A stretch of DNA of 64,000 nt from Tretioscincus oriximinensis (GCA_022410635.1 JAJVDF010000492.1:834009-898008); one strand, 5' to 3'; numbered from the stretch's first letter, positions 45,070 through 56,985 are shown. A program made the numbers and translations. Notes: a model not told the origin generated them from the letters alone.

Positions 45070-46358
45070 AGTGTCTCCCCTGCCAGGTAAGTATAGAAAC
45101 TGACTTTTCTTCTAGTCAATATAAGATATTGATTGCCATCAAACCAGTTTCACTTCATAAATTGCCAGTATATATGATAATAAATGAGGGTCTTCCTTCC
45201 TTCCTTCTTGCATTCATGGAGTAGTCAAAAAATGGCAAGCCATAGTTTAAAAGACATTTTTCAAGCAGCAATCTCTGCAAACACCAAAACCTTAAAAATG
45301 AGTAGGGTATGGATATTACTGGCCAACATATGCCCAATATTCTGGTTTGATCTCTCAAGACTAGTCATGCCTTCTAGACCATACTCAAAATGTCCAAAAC
45401 TCTTTACTACTTCTTTTACTTTGTAGCTTTGGGCTACAAATAGACAATTTCATCTTGATTATGTAAGTCCAAATCACATGAGCTTTCCAATTTTAAATTG
45501 CAGCATCCATTACTAGGTCTTATTCCTAATCACTTTTTGCTCCTCTTCGACATTAGTCTAGGACAAGAAAATTATCTTCATATTCATTTAAAAGTCCATT
45601 TTCCAGGCATTTAAAATACATTTGGATGTGTTTGAACTAGACATTCTTGCACTGCAACATTAGCTGAAATGTGACATCTGATCTAACTAACTTCTAGTTT
45701 CAAAATTGGTTGTCAGAATGCAGGGCAAGATCAAATAGCTTCAGACATAAAATTGCAAATATTCTCCAAGTATCTCCAGTTGTAACATATGTCTGCAAAG
45801 GACTTTAATTTTATCATTAGGCACAGGAATCAAGAGAAAGTACAAATGGGGGAAAGTAATAAAAAAGATATTTCAACGCATATTTATAAAATTGAGTTCT
45901 AAAGGAACTTGTGTTCATGAAGAGTGATGTCTCTGTTACACATATGTATGAATGCCAACCATGTATTTGCTTGAAACCGAGCACACAAAAATCCGAAAAC
46001 AAAAGCAAACCAATAAAATCCAAAATAACAATAATAAAAAGGTTTCCAAAAGGAACTGCATGAAACCAGATACGTTTTGACCAGCAGAAGTAAATGGCTT
46101 AATGTGCAGAAACTCAGCATCCCACCAGAAGAAGACATAGAGCACCTCGTATAGTTAATGACATTCAAATAAAATGAAAGCAATAAGAAGTATGTATACA
46201 ATAGTTGCTAATAAGATATTGCAGCTAAATATAAAACACCATTATATGCAGAACCCTTAGGAGACACCCAGAGCCACATTCTTACTTGCTTGACTGTTGT
46301 GTGGACATTATTTTACACTGCTTGATATATTTTATGGACTTTATATTATTTAAAGAGG
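45070..46358. other. No gene seen
   Basis: Contains CTTCCTTCCTTCCTTC at about 45191. The overlapping minus-strand frames of up to 100 codons at 45817-46201 are rich in Phe, Leu and Ser and match nothing I know. Confidence 0.4.
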
Positions 46359-46360
46359 TA

Positions 46361-46447
<87 letters not shown>
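46359..46447. repeat. (GAT)n microsatellite
   Basis: About 29 uninterrupted GAT units. Poly-Asp and poly-Ser frames here are translation artefacts. Confidence 0.95.
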
Positions 46448-46449
<2 letters not shown>

Positions 46450-46559
46450 AGGACAGACAAGGGAATTTTTTTTTTTACCCAGTATCATTGGTTTCTGGAA
46501 TTTATTTCCAGAAATAGCTAGTAGCCTGAATAGTTTAAGACTAGACAACACTTCTGGAA

Positions 46560-46725
46560 ATAAATAGCTACGGGGTTGTATCTTTTGATATTGCCACTGG
46601 GGTGGAGTAGGGAGTTGAGAACACGTGAGGGTTTTGCCTTCTGCTTCAGAATGCCCAGGTACAATTGGTGGGCCACTGTGTGAGACAGAATGCTGGACTA
46701 AATGGGCTCTTATGTTTCTATATAT
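46560..46725 (+). mobile_element. CR1 3' end (CATAAGAAC lineage, shortened)
   Basis: GTTTTGCCTTCTGCTTCAGAATG, TGGTGGGCCACTGTGTGAGAC and AATGCTGGACTAAATGGGCTC, then directly TTATGTTTCTATA. The part between GGGCTC and TTATG is deleted relative to the copy at 44042. Confidence 0.8.
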
Positions 46726-47221
46726 TACTTTATACATTGTATAATACATGTAGACATTATTTGGTTCTGTAGCCACTATTTTTCTTTTCTGTATGTCTTT
46801 TGGAGAACTTTTCTGGATGGTGAACATACATCAGATTTCAGACTTGTTCAAAAACAAACTTTTTTTTTGTTACATGGGTGCATTTTAGATAGCACAACCC
46901 AGCAAATACAAACTGTTTGACTGAATTGTGCCTGTGAATATAGATCTAGTTAATTACCGTCATATTTCTGGATATTCAAAATAACCTAGTATTCAGTTCA
47001 ATGCAAGCAACTTCAAATATTGACAGAGATAGTGTATTACCAGCACATTACACATTTATAATACCAAATAACACCTTAATTTTTAGTGGGCTGTGTTCAC
47101 CACTCCTCTCTTGTTTTCATCATTTCTTTACATTGTTACTTCTTTCCTTCAGTAATCATAAGCAACTCTAGTTATATTTCACCTGAGTCCTTTATTAGTA
47201 TCTCTGTAGGTTGCAACACTT
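46726..47221. other. No gene seen
   Basis: No recognised feature. Confidence 0.4.
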
Positions 47222-47408
47222 TTGTTATTCCACAGGCAGTATTCCTGAAATACCATTTGCAGGGCATCGAGAACAGGTAAAGATTTTGCCTACCTCTGTT
47301 CCAGACTGCCCAGATGCAATTGGTGGGCCTCTGTGTGAGACAGAATGCTGGACTAGATGGGCCCAATCTGATAAAGCAGGGTTTTTCTTATGTTCTTGTG
47401 TTCTTAAC
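47222..47408 (+). mobile_element. CR1 3' end (CATAAGAAC lineage)
   Basis: TTCCTGAAATACCATTTGCAGG, ATTGGTGGGCCTCTGTGTGAG, AATGCTGGACTAGATGGGCC and TTTCTTATGTTCTTGTGTTCTTA. One of the clearest copies, about 500 bp from the related one at 46560. Confidence 0.9.
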
Positions 47409-48329
47409 ATGCTATATAATAGGACCCTAGACAAGTCTGACTCCCTAGCATCTGAGCCTATAATTGTCTGTCCCTTTTTCCCTTCTATGTTGCAATGAGA
47501 TCTCCTAACTTCTAAGATGAAATATTACATTGAATTTTCCAAACTGAACTGAACTTTGCACATCCTCAGTCTTTATCTGTTCTCCTTTCTTAATCAAGTT
47601 GTGACAGGAAAGCAGTAGGGGGCTACTAGCTTTAAAAGTACCCTTGACCAATTATTCTTCCATTCAAGTAAATGTTGCAAGTTGATCTAAGCTTCATTCA
47701 CTGAATTTTATGGAGGCATGATGTCTTTATAGATTAACTCATCTGATTTTACTTGGATTTTAAGACTCATGCTTTAAAATTACCACCAGTGCAAGAGGAA
47801 ATAAATTCTGTGCTAATGACTACTACCCTAGAGAAATTCCATACAGTACAGGAGAGAAACACTAGGGAAGATTTGCTATTTAACGTGTTTTACTCAAACT
47901 AGCAATATCCCATCAAAGCAACAAGCATGAATTGCACAGTTTATATTATATGTGGCCTGGGGGCTATATAGTTGTTTGTGCATCCAAAGCGAAGTGGACA
48001 ACTCTTTTGAACCAATTGTTCTGTGTGTGTGTGGGGGGGGGGGGGTTGGCAGATGATATTCATTCTTACTTTATAGCTACTGTGTTAATGTTATATTCTG
48101 ATCTTGAACTTGCCTTTAATATTCAGTACAAAAACTAATTGTTCTTTTAAGCTGCTTTTCCCCTTACCCTTTGCTTTCATTCTTTTTCTTGCTTTCAGAA
48201 AAGGAAATATTAATGTTTCTCAAACTGAGCTGCAAATTAGAAGAATATATAGCTCCTCATTTTCCAGCAACAAAAAAAACTAATTTTAACATAAAGAATA
48301 TACTTTAACACTCTTTCCTAAAATATTTA
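47409..48329. other. No gene seen; G-run
   Basis: A (TG)n run followed by about 14 G lies at 48022-48046. No coding frame or repeat family recognised. Confidence 0.4.
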
Positions 48330-48585
48330 GCAAGGTGGTCTTTTAACACCTTAGAGACTAAGAAGAAAAAAAGTATAGCAGCAAGAACTTTCATTGAGAA
48401 GTGCACACTGTACCTCTGAAGTTAACTGAAGAAAGATATTTGTCTAAGGAAGCTCATACTGTTACACCTGAAGCGGTAGACTTGTCTGCAAAAGATCACC
48501 CTGCCCATCATTTTTTTATTATCTAAGATGCAGAGAGACACCTTGACTAGATATGCTGGCCCCAAACTAACATGGTTTCTTCTTT
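48330..48585 (-). mobile_element. Decayed Penelope-like 3' tail
   Basis: AACACCTTAGAGACTAAGAAG, AAGAACTTTCATTGAGAAG and AACTGAAGAAAGATATTTGTC follow the order of the tail at 20353 (CACTTTGAGACTAAC, AAGCTTTCATAGAC, TTCTTCAGATG). AAACTAACATGGTTTCTTCTTT near 48570 looks like another end of the same family type. Strongly diverged. Confidence 0.5.
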
Positions 48586-50163
48586 AAAATTGACCATCCT
48601 GTTCTGCAGGGAATATACCTTGAAGTTGTTACCTAGAAGTAGCATTCTAATGAGACTTGAGAATGTAATGTTGGTAATATTTAAAACCAGTCATCATTAG
48701 TTTTGTTAAAAGGAAACTGAAAATGGTATTGATCATTGATGATGAAGTAAGAGAAGCAGAATAGGACAATGGGAAAAGACAGTAGACTAACTCCTTAGCA
48801 TTTTTGATTAAGGTCATAGGACTAAAATGAAGCAATTCCTCAATAATGTCATAGGTTTTAGGGACATTAGGGGAAAATGATGTTAAAGAATTTTAAAATT
48901 CTGCCTATATAAAAATAGAACCATATAATACTTGTGGAATTATTCTGACGTTGATATCAGAAAGAACATTGAGTCTCTAGGCTACCTTCTCCCGTCCCCT
49001 GTCCAGCTGCCACCAGCCTTCTCCCCCTGGTCATTCCTCAGCAACCCTGGGGGGAAGAGGTGTGGCCGCATCGAAAACACGGGGTGCCTGGGGATGGAGG
49101 GGGACAGGAGTATGCCTTCTGGTGCAGTGACATGTGTGGGTCATGTTTTTGTTACACTGGCTGCTTAGATAAGCCATTGGTGTGATTTTCAGGGTGCTGC
49201 TGTCAGGCATACTGGAGGTTTTCCTTTTTGTGTGTGTGGTTCTGTTTGGGTCACCTCATGGCCCTTGTGAGTAAAGCAGCAACAGTTGTGACTTTCAGGT
49301 TGCTGCTGCCAGATGTGGCGGGTGATGGGATGATAGCTTTCTTCTGTCTCATCTGACTGCCTCACCTGTGAGCAAGAGGCAATCAACATCCAGTCAATTT
49401 CTGTTGCAGTGCCTACATCTAGAATTGTGATGGAAGAGAAGTTGAAACGATTAATTTTAATCATTGGGTTATCAAAACCATTTTTTAAAAAAATCTGGGC
49501 TTATCCCCAGGAATCCAGAATATAATTCCAAAAGTACCCTGACAACCCTAATTATGGGTATCAAATAATCTGAAAGACTCATACAAGATTTTTGACATAC
49601 ATGATAGTTGTAAAAACACCAACACCTACATGTTTATTTTTGGACCATATTAAAAATAAATAAAAATACAAAAAGGAACAAACATACAATGGAAAGGTAG
49701 TGAGGGGAAGACACCTAGAATGCCACCCTCTATTTTCTTAAACCAAAGAAAGCTAAACTGAGGAGGATATTTGTGTACTGAAAATAAACTCAGATCATAT
49801 GCAAAAGAAACTGCCTTTAAAGTGACAAGGAAATGAGAACAGAGAACCAAATGCTTGTGAGATGCTGCCAAAATTCTTGAAGATGCTGCATTATGAAAAA
49901 GGGAACATGTCTATGAACCCACAAGCAACTTCAAAACACATGCTGATGTTTGATTCTGCTTCTCTGATATCATGCTATGATCAGCATTACCTGCCGGCAT
50001 TTCTTCCTGTTTTCACTTTAAGTGCTTTAAAATTTTCTTTCTTTTCTAATATTAGTTTACATCACAATCTATTCTCTCAAAAATGATGCCATCAGTTATG
50101 ATAACTTGTTTCAGTAAACACAGTCTTTCCAGAAAGGTAAAGTACAGTTAGCTTTCTTTTGCT
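48586..50163. other. No gene seen
   Basis: No recognised transposon. A GC-richer part at 48990-49340 has two similar blocks, one at about 49190-49215 (GGTGCTGCTGTCAGGCAT) and one at about 49298-49318 (GGTTGCTGCTGCCAGATG). This suggests an old local duplication. Confidence 0.4.
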
Positions 50164-50171
50164 GCTTCACC

Positions 50172-50362
50172 TAGGCTGACCAGATGACCCCTTTTGCGGG
50201 GGTTGAAAACCCGGTTTTGTTGTGCCTCCCAGTATTTTCTGAGGAATTTTTTTTCAAAATGTTTTTTTTAATTATTTTTTTCTCCTAAGAAAAAAGTGGG
50301 AGGCACCCTCAAAACAGGTTTTCAACCACCACCACCCCAAAAGGGGTCATCTGGTCAGCCTA
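50172..50362. mobile_element. hAT-like foldback MITE family H1, copy 5
   Basis: TAGGCTGACCAGATGACCCC at the left and GGGGTCATCTGGTCAGCCTA at the right, arms GTGCCTCCCAGTATTTTCTG and AGAAAAAAGTGGGAGGCAC, AT-rich loop. The flanks GCTTCACC and CTTCCCCT agree only in part (CTTCACC against CTTCCCC, shifted by one). Confidence 0.78.
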
Positions 50363-50363
50363 C

Positions 50364-50860
50364 TTCCCCTGACCCTAGTTCAGAATAATGCTGTTTGGAT
50401 AGTGTTAAATCACTCTAAATGAGCACATCGTAGGGCTCTGCACTGGCTCCCACTTCGCTCTAGGGCCTGCTTTTAATTGTTAGCATTTATCATTTAAGGC
50501 CTTGTGATTGGGGACACCTAGTTTTCTGGCAGCCTATTTGGTAGAATAGGCCCCTCCTGCGACTTTGTGCTTCACAGGGACTATTGGTACTCCCCTCAAC
50601 ACCAACAGAGTTGTCAAGGTTACGGGCCTTCTAGGATCTGGTCCCGGAGCTGTGGAATAGTCTTCTGCTAGAATTGAGACTCGAAGAGGATATTGTCCCT
50701 TTTCAAAGGAAGCTAAAAACTTTTCTTTTTGATTCCTTTGAGTGAATCTGCTAGGTAGGGTGGGGGATAAATATTTATGGGAGTTTGTTGTATATGTTTA
50801 CTTTTGTGAGGCCCTTTGGAAAAAAGGACATTATAAATAAACATTTTATTTATTTATTCT
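50364..50860 (+). mobile_element. CR1-like LINE 3' region (divergent lineage)
   Basis: GCTCTGCACTGGCTCCCACT, GCTTTTAATTG..AGGCC, TTCTAGGATCTGGTCCCGGAGCTGTGGAATAGTCT, GAAGCTAAAAACTTTTCTTTTT and TTTATAAATAAACATTTTATTTA. The order is that of the ORF2 C-terminus and 3' UTR of CR1/L3-type elements. The AT-rich end differs from the other lineages here. It directly adjoins foldback copy 5. Confidence 0.75.
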
Positions 50861-51022
50861 TTTAAAAATATTTACATTTATTTTTGGTGAGGACCACTCT
50901 ATTTTGATCACGTGCCAGCACAAACCAATTCAAAGAATGTTGTTGATTCATTTCTCTTTGTTTTCAGATGATCTACCAGAACTTATTAGAGAAATTACCC
51001 AAAGTTAATTTCCATATATTTC

Positions 51023-51054
<32 letters not shown>

Positions 51055-51600
51055 CAGATCAAAAGGTCAGTATTGAGGTTCCCAATAAGTTTGGGGCTAT
51101 CTAGAATAGCTCATGCTATTCAAGTTACTGGTTATTGAGAGCATTGTGTAAGTGGAGAAATATGTTTGCTTTCCCACTTTTAACACCTGATTCAGTTAGG
51201 TGTTCTAAAATGAATCTGTCAGAGATGGCATTCTTAACATGAACTTTATAATCTTAACTATAATCTTTGCAGTAAAATAACTCCAGCTCTCAGAAGTAAC
51301 TGCCCTGTTATGAGAAGAAAGAAACAAGAGTTTGAAATTTGGAAGCTCTGAAAACTTATTGATTCAGGAACACACCCAAAAGGTATAAAGGTAGCACTCC
51401 CCTGGCAAAGTGTGTTCTGGATGCTGATTCATTATGAACCGAGAATAAAATCACTTTCATGACACTTCTTGTTGTTCTTGTTTGGGGGGATAGGTCACAA
51501 TGCAGTCTCACAAGATAACCAATAAGGGTGTGGTGTAAACANGAATTTGGCATGTGTGAATCCATATGCTTCCAAGCACTGGTGAATGGAGATTCAAACA
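50861..51600. other. No gene seen; short (AAT)n
   Basis: An (AAT)n run of about 9 units at 51024-51050. One N at about 51542. Nothing else recognised. Confidence 0.4.
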
Positions 51601-52480
51601 TTTTTCAGACACCAAGGGTTGCCACTGAAGCTACATAACCTGCTTGTCCTCTGGAATGATGTGACAGGGCAGAAGATTTTTTATGTTGTGATGAATCTTT
51701 TAGACAATGTACTGAAGGTAGCGTGGCCATAGTAGGGAGACAGGATGATGGATCAGGGATATCCAGTAATTATATCAAGAGTCCCATTGGCTTGGTTGTA
51801 GATGGCAACCATGTCCACCTCCTTGGGATTCTCATGGACAATTGAGTGTGCTACAGTAAGGGCATCCACAGATGCTTCATTCTTCTTAACTCAAGTGCAT
51901 AGATATTTGGGAGGCCATGGAAACACACTCCAAATGAAGCACTGATGGTCTGGCAAATCAGTTGACCTTCTCATACAACAGAGGATCTGCCAAGCTGCAA
52001 ACTATCAAGGGCTTCCTATTGGCCTACTAGGTGCATTTTGAGGTCTTCTGTTAGACAACAGTTGAGTTGGATTGATTTCTCATCTTATGTCAAGATATTC
52101 AGTGACTGAATATATCACAGAATTTCCAGGAGCTGGACAGCCAGGTAACTGATTAGTCAGAGCCAAAATAAGTGCAATACTTTCATAAGGAGCTGTATCT
52201 GAATATTCTTGAGGAGTATTTTCTACACGGCATTCTACCCATGTTCAATAAATGGGCCCAATTGGCAGGATCTTGCAGGGATGCCTTCTAGGTTGGAGAT
52301 AAGGTACTTATTTTCAATGATGGAGAGTCGGTATTTTGCCTGCAACAAGACCCCTTAAATGTCTACACAGATGAGGCTATGTTGAATCATAGACCACTGT
52401 GTACAGGCTTTTCCTGTGAAGTGACTGTGATGATGTCATCGGACAGACAGATGGAGGAGGTGTGGAGCACAAGGCACCCA
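51601..52480. other. Unassigned segment with weak coding texture
   Basis: Short stop-free stretches exist on the minus strand at about 51760-51890 (about 45 codons) and 52095-52235 (about 48 codons), but they lie in different frames and match nothing I recognise. Stops separate them. The segment may be the body of a decayed retroelement or a chance result. Confidence 0.25.
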
Positions 52481-55400
52481 ATCAGGCGACAGCCTGGGGG
52501 TGGGGGAGGAAAGGAGTTGAGAAGAGGGGGGGTAGTTTAGAAGAAAGGGGGAAATGAGAGATTGGCTTTAGCGGCGGAGAAATAATATAAAAAATTGTTG
52601 TAGGCCTAAAGTGGTAGCCCCTGTTTCTGTAACAAAATAAACAGGCAGGTCAGGGTGACTGCCTGCATGGAAACAATGTTAGAAGAACTGATGAATGTTT
52701 AATAAAAAAACCCTTGTTGTTTTTGTTCACTTTAATCTTGGATCCCTGTGCCTTATTATTTACTGGAAGAGAGCCAGGGTGGCTGAGAAGAATAGTGATG
52801 ACCATTTTCTGACTGACACTTGTGTCTGTGGGGAGCTAGTGTCCAGTATAAGGAGGGTGAACATCACAGTGACACCAACATCTTTTACTACTGGCATTAT
52901 CATTATTATCTAGGATGCTTCATTGACAAAAGATTGTCAGAATACCAGGCATTTTTATGGATTCTATAGAATAGAAAAGGAAGCTTGGAACCCATAATAT
53001 TAACGTTTTAAATGGTTGTGTGGCAGCTGATCATGTTCATTACCTAGTGGAACTTTTACTTTTAGATGGTTTCAGTTTTTTCTACCTATGGTAACTGATA
53101 TCTGTTAGTATTGGTGAAGTGAAAAGGAATGTAGCTCAGGTGAAATGGTATCATGGGCAGAATGAATAAAGCTATTGGATATATGTGAAAGTCATTAATT
53201 TTGTTCAATCAAGACACAGGTAGCCAACCTGAAGGAAGGAGAAAGAAAGAAAAAGAACAACTTATTAGCAATGCTAAGGGCCATGAAACAATATATCCTT
53301 TTCAAAGTACCATTTCCCATCGTGTTGCACGATGCATTCAAAAAGTTGCATTAGGAAAATCTAAGAAGTTCCATTTCTGTTGCTAATTCACTGGTGCAGA
53401 TTCTTCTGTTTTCCTCTTCTCCTTGCATTTCAGAAAGTGCACTGTTGTCTGCACTGTTAAAACAGTAAAGGAGGTAAAAAGAGGCATGTATAGATGTGAA
53501 GACTTTACTGTAGACAGTGTAGAAAATACCTGTTCCAAAAGAATTTAGTCATTCACTACAGAGGAAAGAACTGTCCATACAGAAGCTTCATTTTCCATGT
53601 GATCAAGTACATGACTGTCACATGAACAAGGCAGAACAAAGGTCGATCCCCTTGTGCAGATCAAAGAGCTGCTAAAAACATGAGAGGGATTTCCTTTTAG
53701 CACTTGATGAGTTGTAATATATATTTATATTTCTGAACTAACAACAAGCTTCATCTGTCATCTCATTCACGGTAGCAAGTAAGTTAGTATAAAAGACATT
53801 TCTTCAATTAAGTATAGCTAAAAAAGAAGGAGAGAGAGAAAAAAAGCTTTGGATGAAGATTATTCTTTTGTTAAAATGAAGTTTGTTTGTTTTTTTACAT
53901 TATAGTTGTGTAGCTATATACTAATTTATCAGCCATCCAAAGGAGATTTTGTAAGACTCTTTTGGTATAAAATTATTTCACCATTCTCTTCTTGTTGAGA
54001 AATCCTTATCTTCTGAGGGCTAGGAATAGAATGAAAGAAATTTGACATGATACTCTACTCCTTTTATATAGAACTTGAGTATCAAATTATAGTGTAACAC
54101 ATTGACAGACTGTTTTGGAATGAGCTGATTCATAGTAGTTTGGGAATTTATTTTCCCAGTTCATCCAAGGGGTTTCAGAAGGGTGGAGATTTTTATTTTA
54201 ATTATTATTTTACAATTTTGCAATTTGCTTACTTGGGATCATAGGGACAGGGTCAAAGGAAAAAGTTCTGGACAAATTAAAATGAAAAGTTCAGCCATTT
54301 TCCTTAAACTAATCCTTAATTCAGTAGAAACAGTAAACAGGTAAGTTCTAAAGGCAAAGAAGCAAAATATGCAATGAATTACAGTGTCAAACACAGGTGG
54401 CAGCAAAATGAAGTGATAATGGTTGTCTATGCTTGAGCACATTATAATAGCTTCTACAGCAACAGTTGTACAGGAAAGTAGCTAATTTTATTACCTAGGA
54501 TTGTTAAACCCTTTTCTCTGTAGTGATGTGTTTTAGGTACATATATATTTCTAGATCACATATATAAATATAAACTTACCTCTAAGCTGATTGATGCCCA
54601 CAAACCAGTACCCTTCCACTCTCTGTATATGTTTCAGATTCCAGTTTGATGGCCTCCATCCCATTAATTCCCATTCCCTTCCCAGAGCCTGTTGTAAATG
54701 ACAAAAATAGCAAAGAAATAAAAAGGGATATTATGTTATATCAGATTTGCTGCATGATGAACCTTATACAAAAGGATTCAAATTCAAACTGAGTATCTGT
54801 TTTCATGTTTCTGTACATCTCTACTTGCACTGTGCAATAAACCATTTCTGCAATGTCTTTTAGACATTGGGATAGCTTTGTTTGTTCATTATCTGCCAAC
54901 TGTGTTTTCTTTTGTTTTTTGCTTTGCTTAACCTGCTTGATAGTAAACTTTCCTGTAGTCTAACTGGGGAGTGACTGTAGGGTGTACTTTGAATGCATTT
55001 AACTATTACAAGTTTGATCTTTTTATAGTTGGGATCTAATTTGAACCTTTGGATAAAGGATGACATAGACCCTCAAGATAAATAGATAAATAAACTTTCA
55101 GTTTAATTGACCCTCTTTCGGAAAAGACTACTGTGGCTTACTGTTTAAAAATTAACCCAAAGAGAAATAGCTAAAATACAATTACTTGTGTCCTTGTGTA
55201 TATTTATGTAGGCTTATATAAATAATGCTTTAGGTTACATTTTTTAAAAGTAAAAAATACATTTTAATACAGAATCTACTTAAGATACTCCATTAGGTAA
55301 ACATTTATTTCCTTGGAAAGACGTCAGAAACTTTAAATACATGTAGAATTCAAGAAGTTGTTAATTGTGATTGGCCAGCAGATTTGTATATCTTAAGCAA

Positions 55401-55594
55401 GGTTAAGCAATTACAAACAGCAGACAATATATTCATTCCCTCACCCCATACTTATAGAATGTATCACTGTCAACATAAATGATTAGTATGTACTGGGAAA
55501 CATTTTTTATGTATGTAATAAAAATTTACCTTCCTCCATCTCAGGTACTCCTGGGTGCAGCAAAAAATAAACAATGGAAAACTGTGTTCAGAAA
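52481..55594. other. About 3.1 kb without recognised features
   Basis: A G-rich, purine-rich stretch at about 52495-52560 is the only compositional peak. The remainder is AT-rich with short frames and no recognised LINE, SINE or foldback signatures. Confidence 0.4.
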
Positions 55595-55852
55595 GCCAGT
55601 TTCGTGTAGTGGTTAGAGTGTTGGACTCATATTCTGGTAATCTCCTGGTTTGATTCCCCACTCCTCCACGAAAGCCAGCTGGGTGACCTTGGGCCAGTCA
55701 CAGTTCTTTGAACTCGCTCAGCCCCACCTGCTCCACAGGGTGCCTGTTGTGGAGAAAGCAACAAAAGCTATGTGCGCCACCCTACGGTTGGCCGCCCTGA
55801 GACCTTCGGGTATAGGGCGGGATACAAGTACAAATAAATAAATAAATAAATA
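55595..55852 (+). mobile_element. CORE/MIR-like SINE with CR1-like tail, full length
   Basis: The head GTGTAGTGGTTAGAGTGTTGG has an A-box-like start, and TGGTTTGATTCCCC is a good B box. The core is AAGCCAGCTGGGTGACCTTGG followed by GCCCCACCTGCTCCACAGGGTG. The tail GGCCGCCCTGAGACCTTCGG, TATAGGGCGGGATACAAG and (AAAT)n is nearly the same as the CR1-like LINE end at 30858. It is the reference copy for those at 2812, 27111 and 58637. Confidence 0.9.
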
Positions 55853-56439
55853 TCAAGGAAATTTAATTGTTCCTCTCATGTGACTGCACTCTTATCCAGA
55901 TACAATTTCCATTTCAACCTTTTGCGGTTTCTGATCCATGGAAATATGAATGGCATTTGGTGATATTGTCTCATTCTGTATTGATCCTATCCCTTTCACC
56001 ATGGTAAGTACCTTTTGGGCTCACCATGTACCCACATCTTCTGATAGGAATTTACAAAATGTGAGAAGAGCAACAATATCAAACCAACATCCCAAAGATA
56101 GATCCAGTGACATGTGTTGGCCTGCTACATCCAGTGTGTAATTAATGCTGAGAGAACCAGAGGATGTAATGAGCAAGGCTTTCTGAGATACATGTAATGA
56201 AATTTCTAGGAAAGCAAGAAACCCTGTTTCTATGTAGTCAATGTACACTTTAACTGATTATTTCTACTTGTAATTGGAATATTAGAAAGCACTGTAGCTA
56301 TCAGTTCCTCACAAATATATTATTGATAACACAGATGCAAAGGAATGTTTATTTTCCCCCAACTTACATATAAACCTTGTCCATGCCTTAAGATTTGCCA
56401 CTGAGGCCTACTTGGGAGTGATACCCCCTTTTTACAGTT
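55853..56439. other. No gene seen
   Basis: No recognised repeat or frame. Confidence 0.4.
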
Positions 56440-56527
56440 AAGGGAGTGAGAATGTATGGGAGGAATCTTTTCAGTCATAGCTCTCAGATTATGGAATGGA
56501 TCTTACTCTAAGATTCATATAAAAGAT

Positions 56528-56785
56528 CATATAAAGAAGGTGTCCAATGCATCTCAGAGTAGGCTGGCCAGATNACCCCTTTTGGGATGGATGGGGTTGA
56601 AAACCCGTTTTTTGGGATGCCTCCTGGATTTACTGAGGAATTTTTTTNAAAAAAATCTTTTTTTGAAAAACAATTTCCTCAACAAAAGCCAGGAGGAACC
56701 CCAAAACCAGGTTTTCAACCCCCGCCCCCAAGGGGTCATCTGGTCAGCCTACTCTGAGATGCATTGCACACCTTTATATGATTTT
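56528..56785. repeat. Large palindrome enclosing foldback copy 6
   Basis: Left of the MITE, ATCATATAAAGAAGG..CAATGCATCTCAGAG (about 56527-56559) is the reverse complement of CTCTGAGATGCATTG..CCTTTATATGAT (56752-56782), with a 2-base gap and one mismatch. The MITE thus sits in the middle of a second, outer inverted repeat of about 30 bp. Confidence 0.85.
56560..56751. mobile_element. hAT-like foldback MITE family H1, copy 6
   Basis: TAGGCTGGCCAGAT and GGGGTCATCTGGTCAGCCTA form the ends. The arms are more diverged than in other copies (GATGCCTCCTGGATTTACTG against ACAAAAGCCAGGAGGAACC). Two N bases fall inside. The flanking 8-mers TCTCAGAG and CTCTGAGA are not direct repeats but inverted ones, unlike copies 1 and 2. 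Confidence 0.8.
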
Positions 56786-56985
56786 AGAAAACATGTGAAA
56801 ATTACCTTTTTATTCTGGCCTTTGGCTGAGGTAACAGCATTCCTGCCTGCTTCAATGTAGGCACTGTTTCTGTTTTAACTATAACATTTATCTATTTTTA
56901 TGTTTTTATTCTGTTTTCTTGTGACCTGGCCTGAGACCTTCAGGTGTAGGGTGAGAGATCCAAGTATGTATAAACAAACAAGTAA

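Larger units (their letters stand above)
56440..56985 (+). mobile_element. CR1-like LINE 3' region, interrupted by foldback
   Basis: The left part (AGTCATAGCTCTCAGATTATGGAATGG) is the end of a CR1-type ORF2. The right part (TTTTAGAAAACATGTGAAAA, TTCTGGCCTTTGGCTGAGG, CTGAGACCTTCAGGTGTAGGGTGAG) is its 3' UTR. Foldback copy 6 and its palindromic flanks lie between. The hairpin-like tail is eroded. Confidence 0.8.

Noticed and set aside
45817..46201. Membrane-protein-like Phe/Leu/Tyr-rich frames
   Set aside because: Composition follows A-rich DNA on the plus strand. Three frames overlap with no preferred one.
46282..46827. 181-codon minus-strand frame with a poly-Ser run
   Set aside because: The run is translation of the (GAT)n microsatellite, and the rest lies over a CR1 end.
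51601..52480. Processed pseudogene or retroelement protein on the minus strand
   Set aside because: Two stop-free stretches of about 45 codons in different frames are not beyond chance, and I recognise no family. A translated database search would settle it.
52495..52700. Polypurine tract and LTR start
   Set aside because: G-rich purine DNA is present, but no matching LTR ends, primer-binding site or retroviral frame could be placed.
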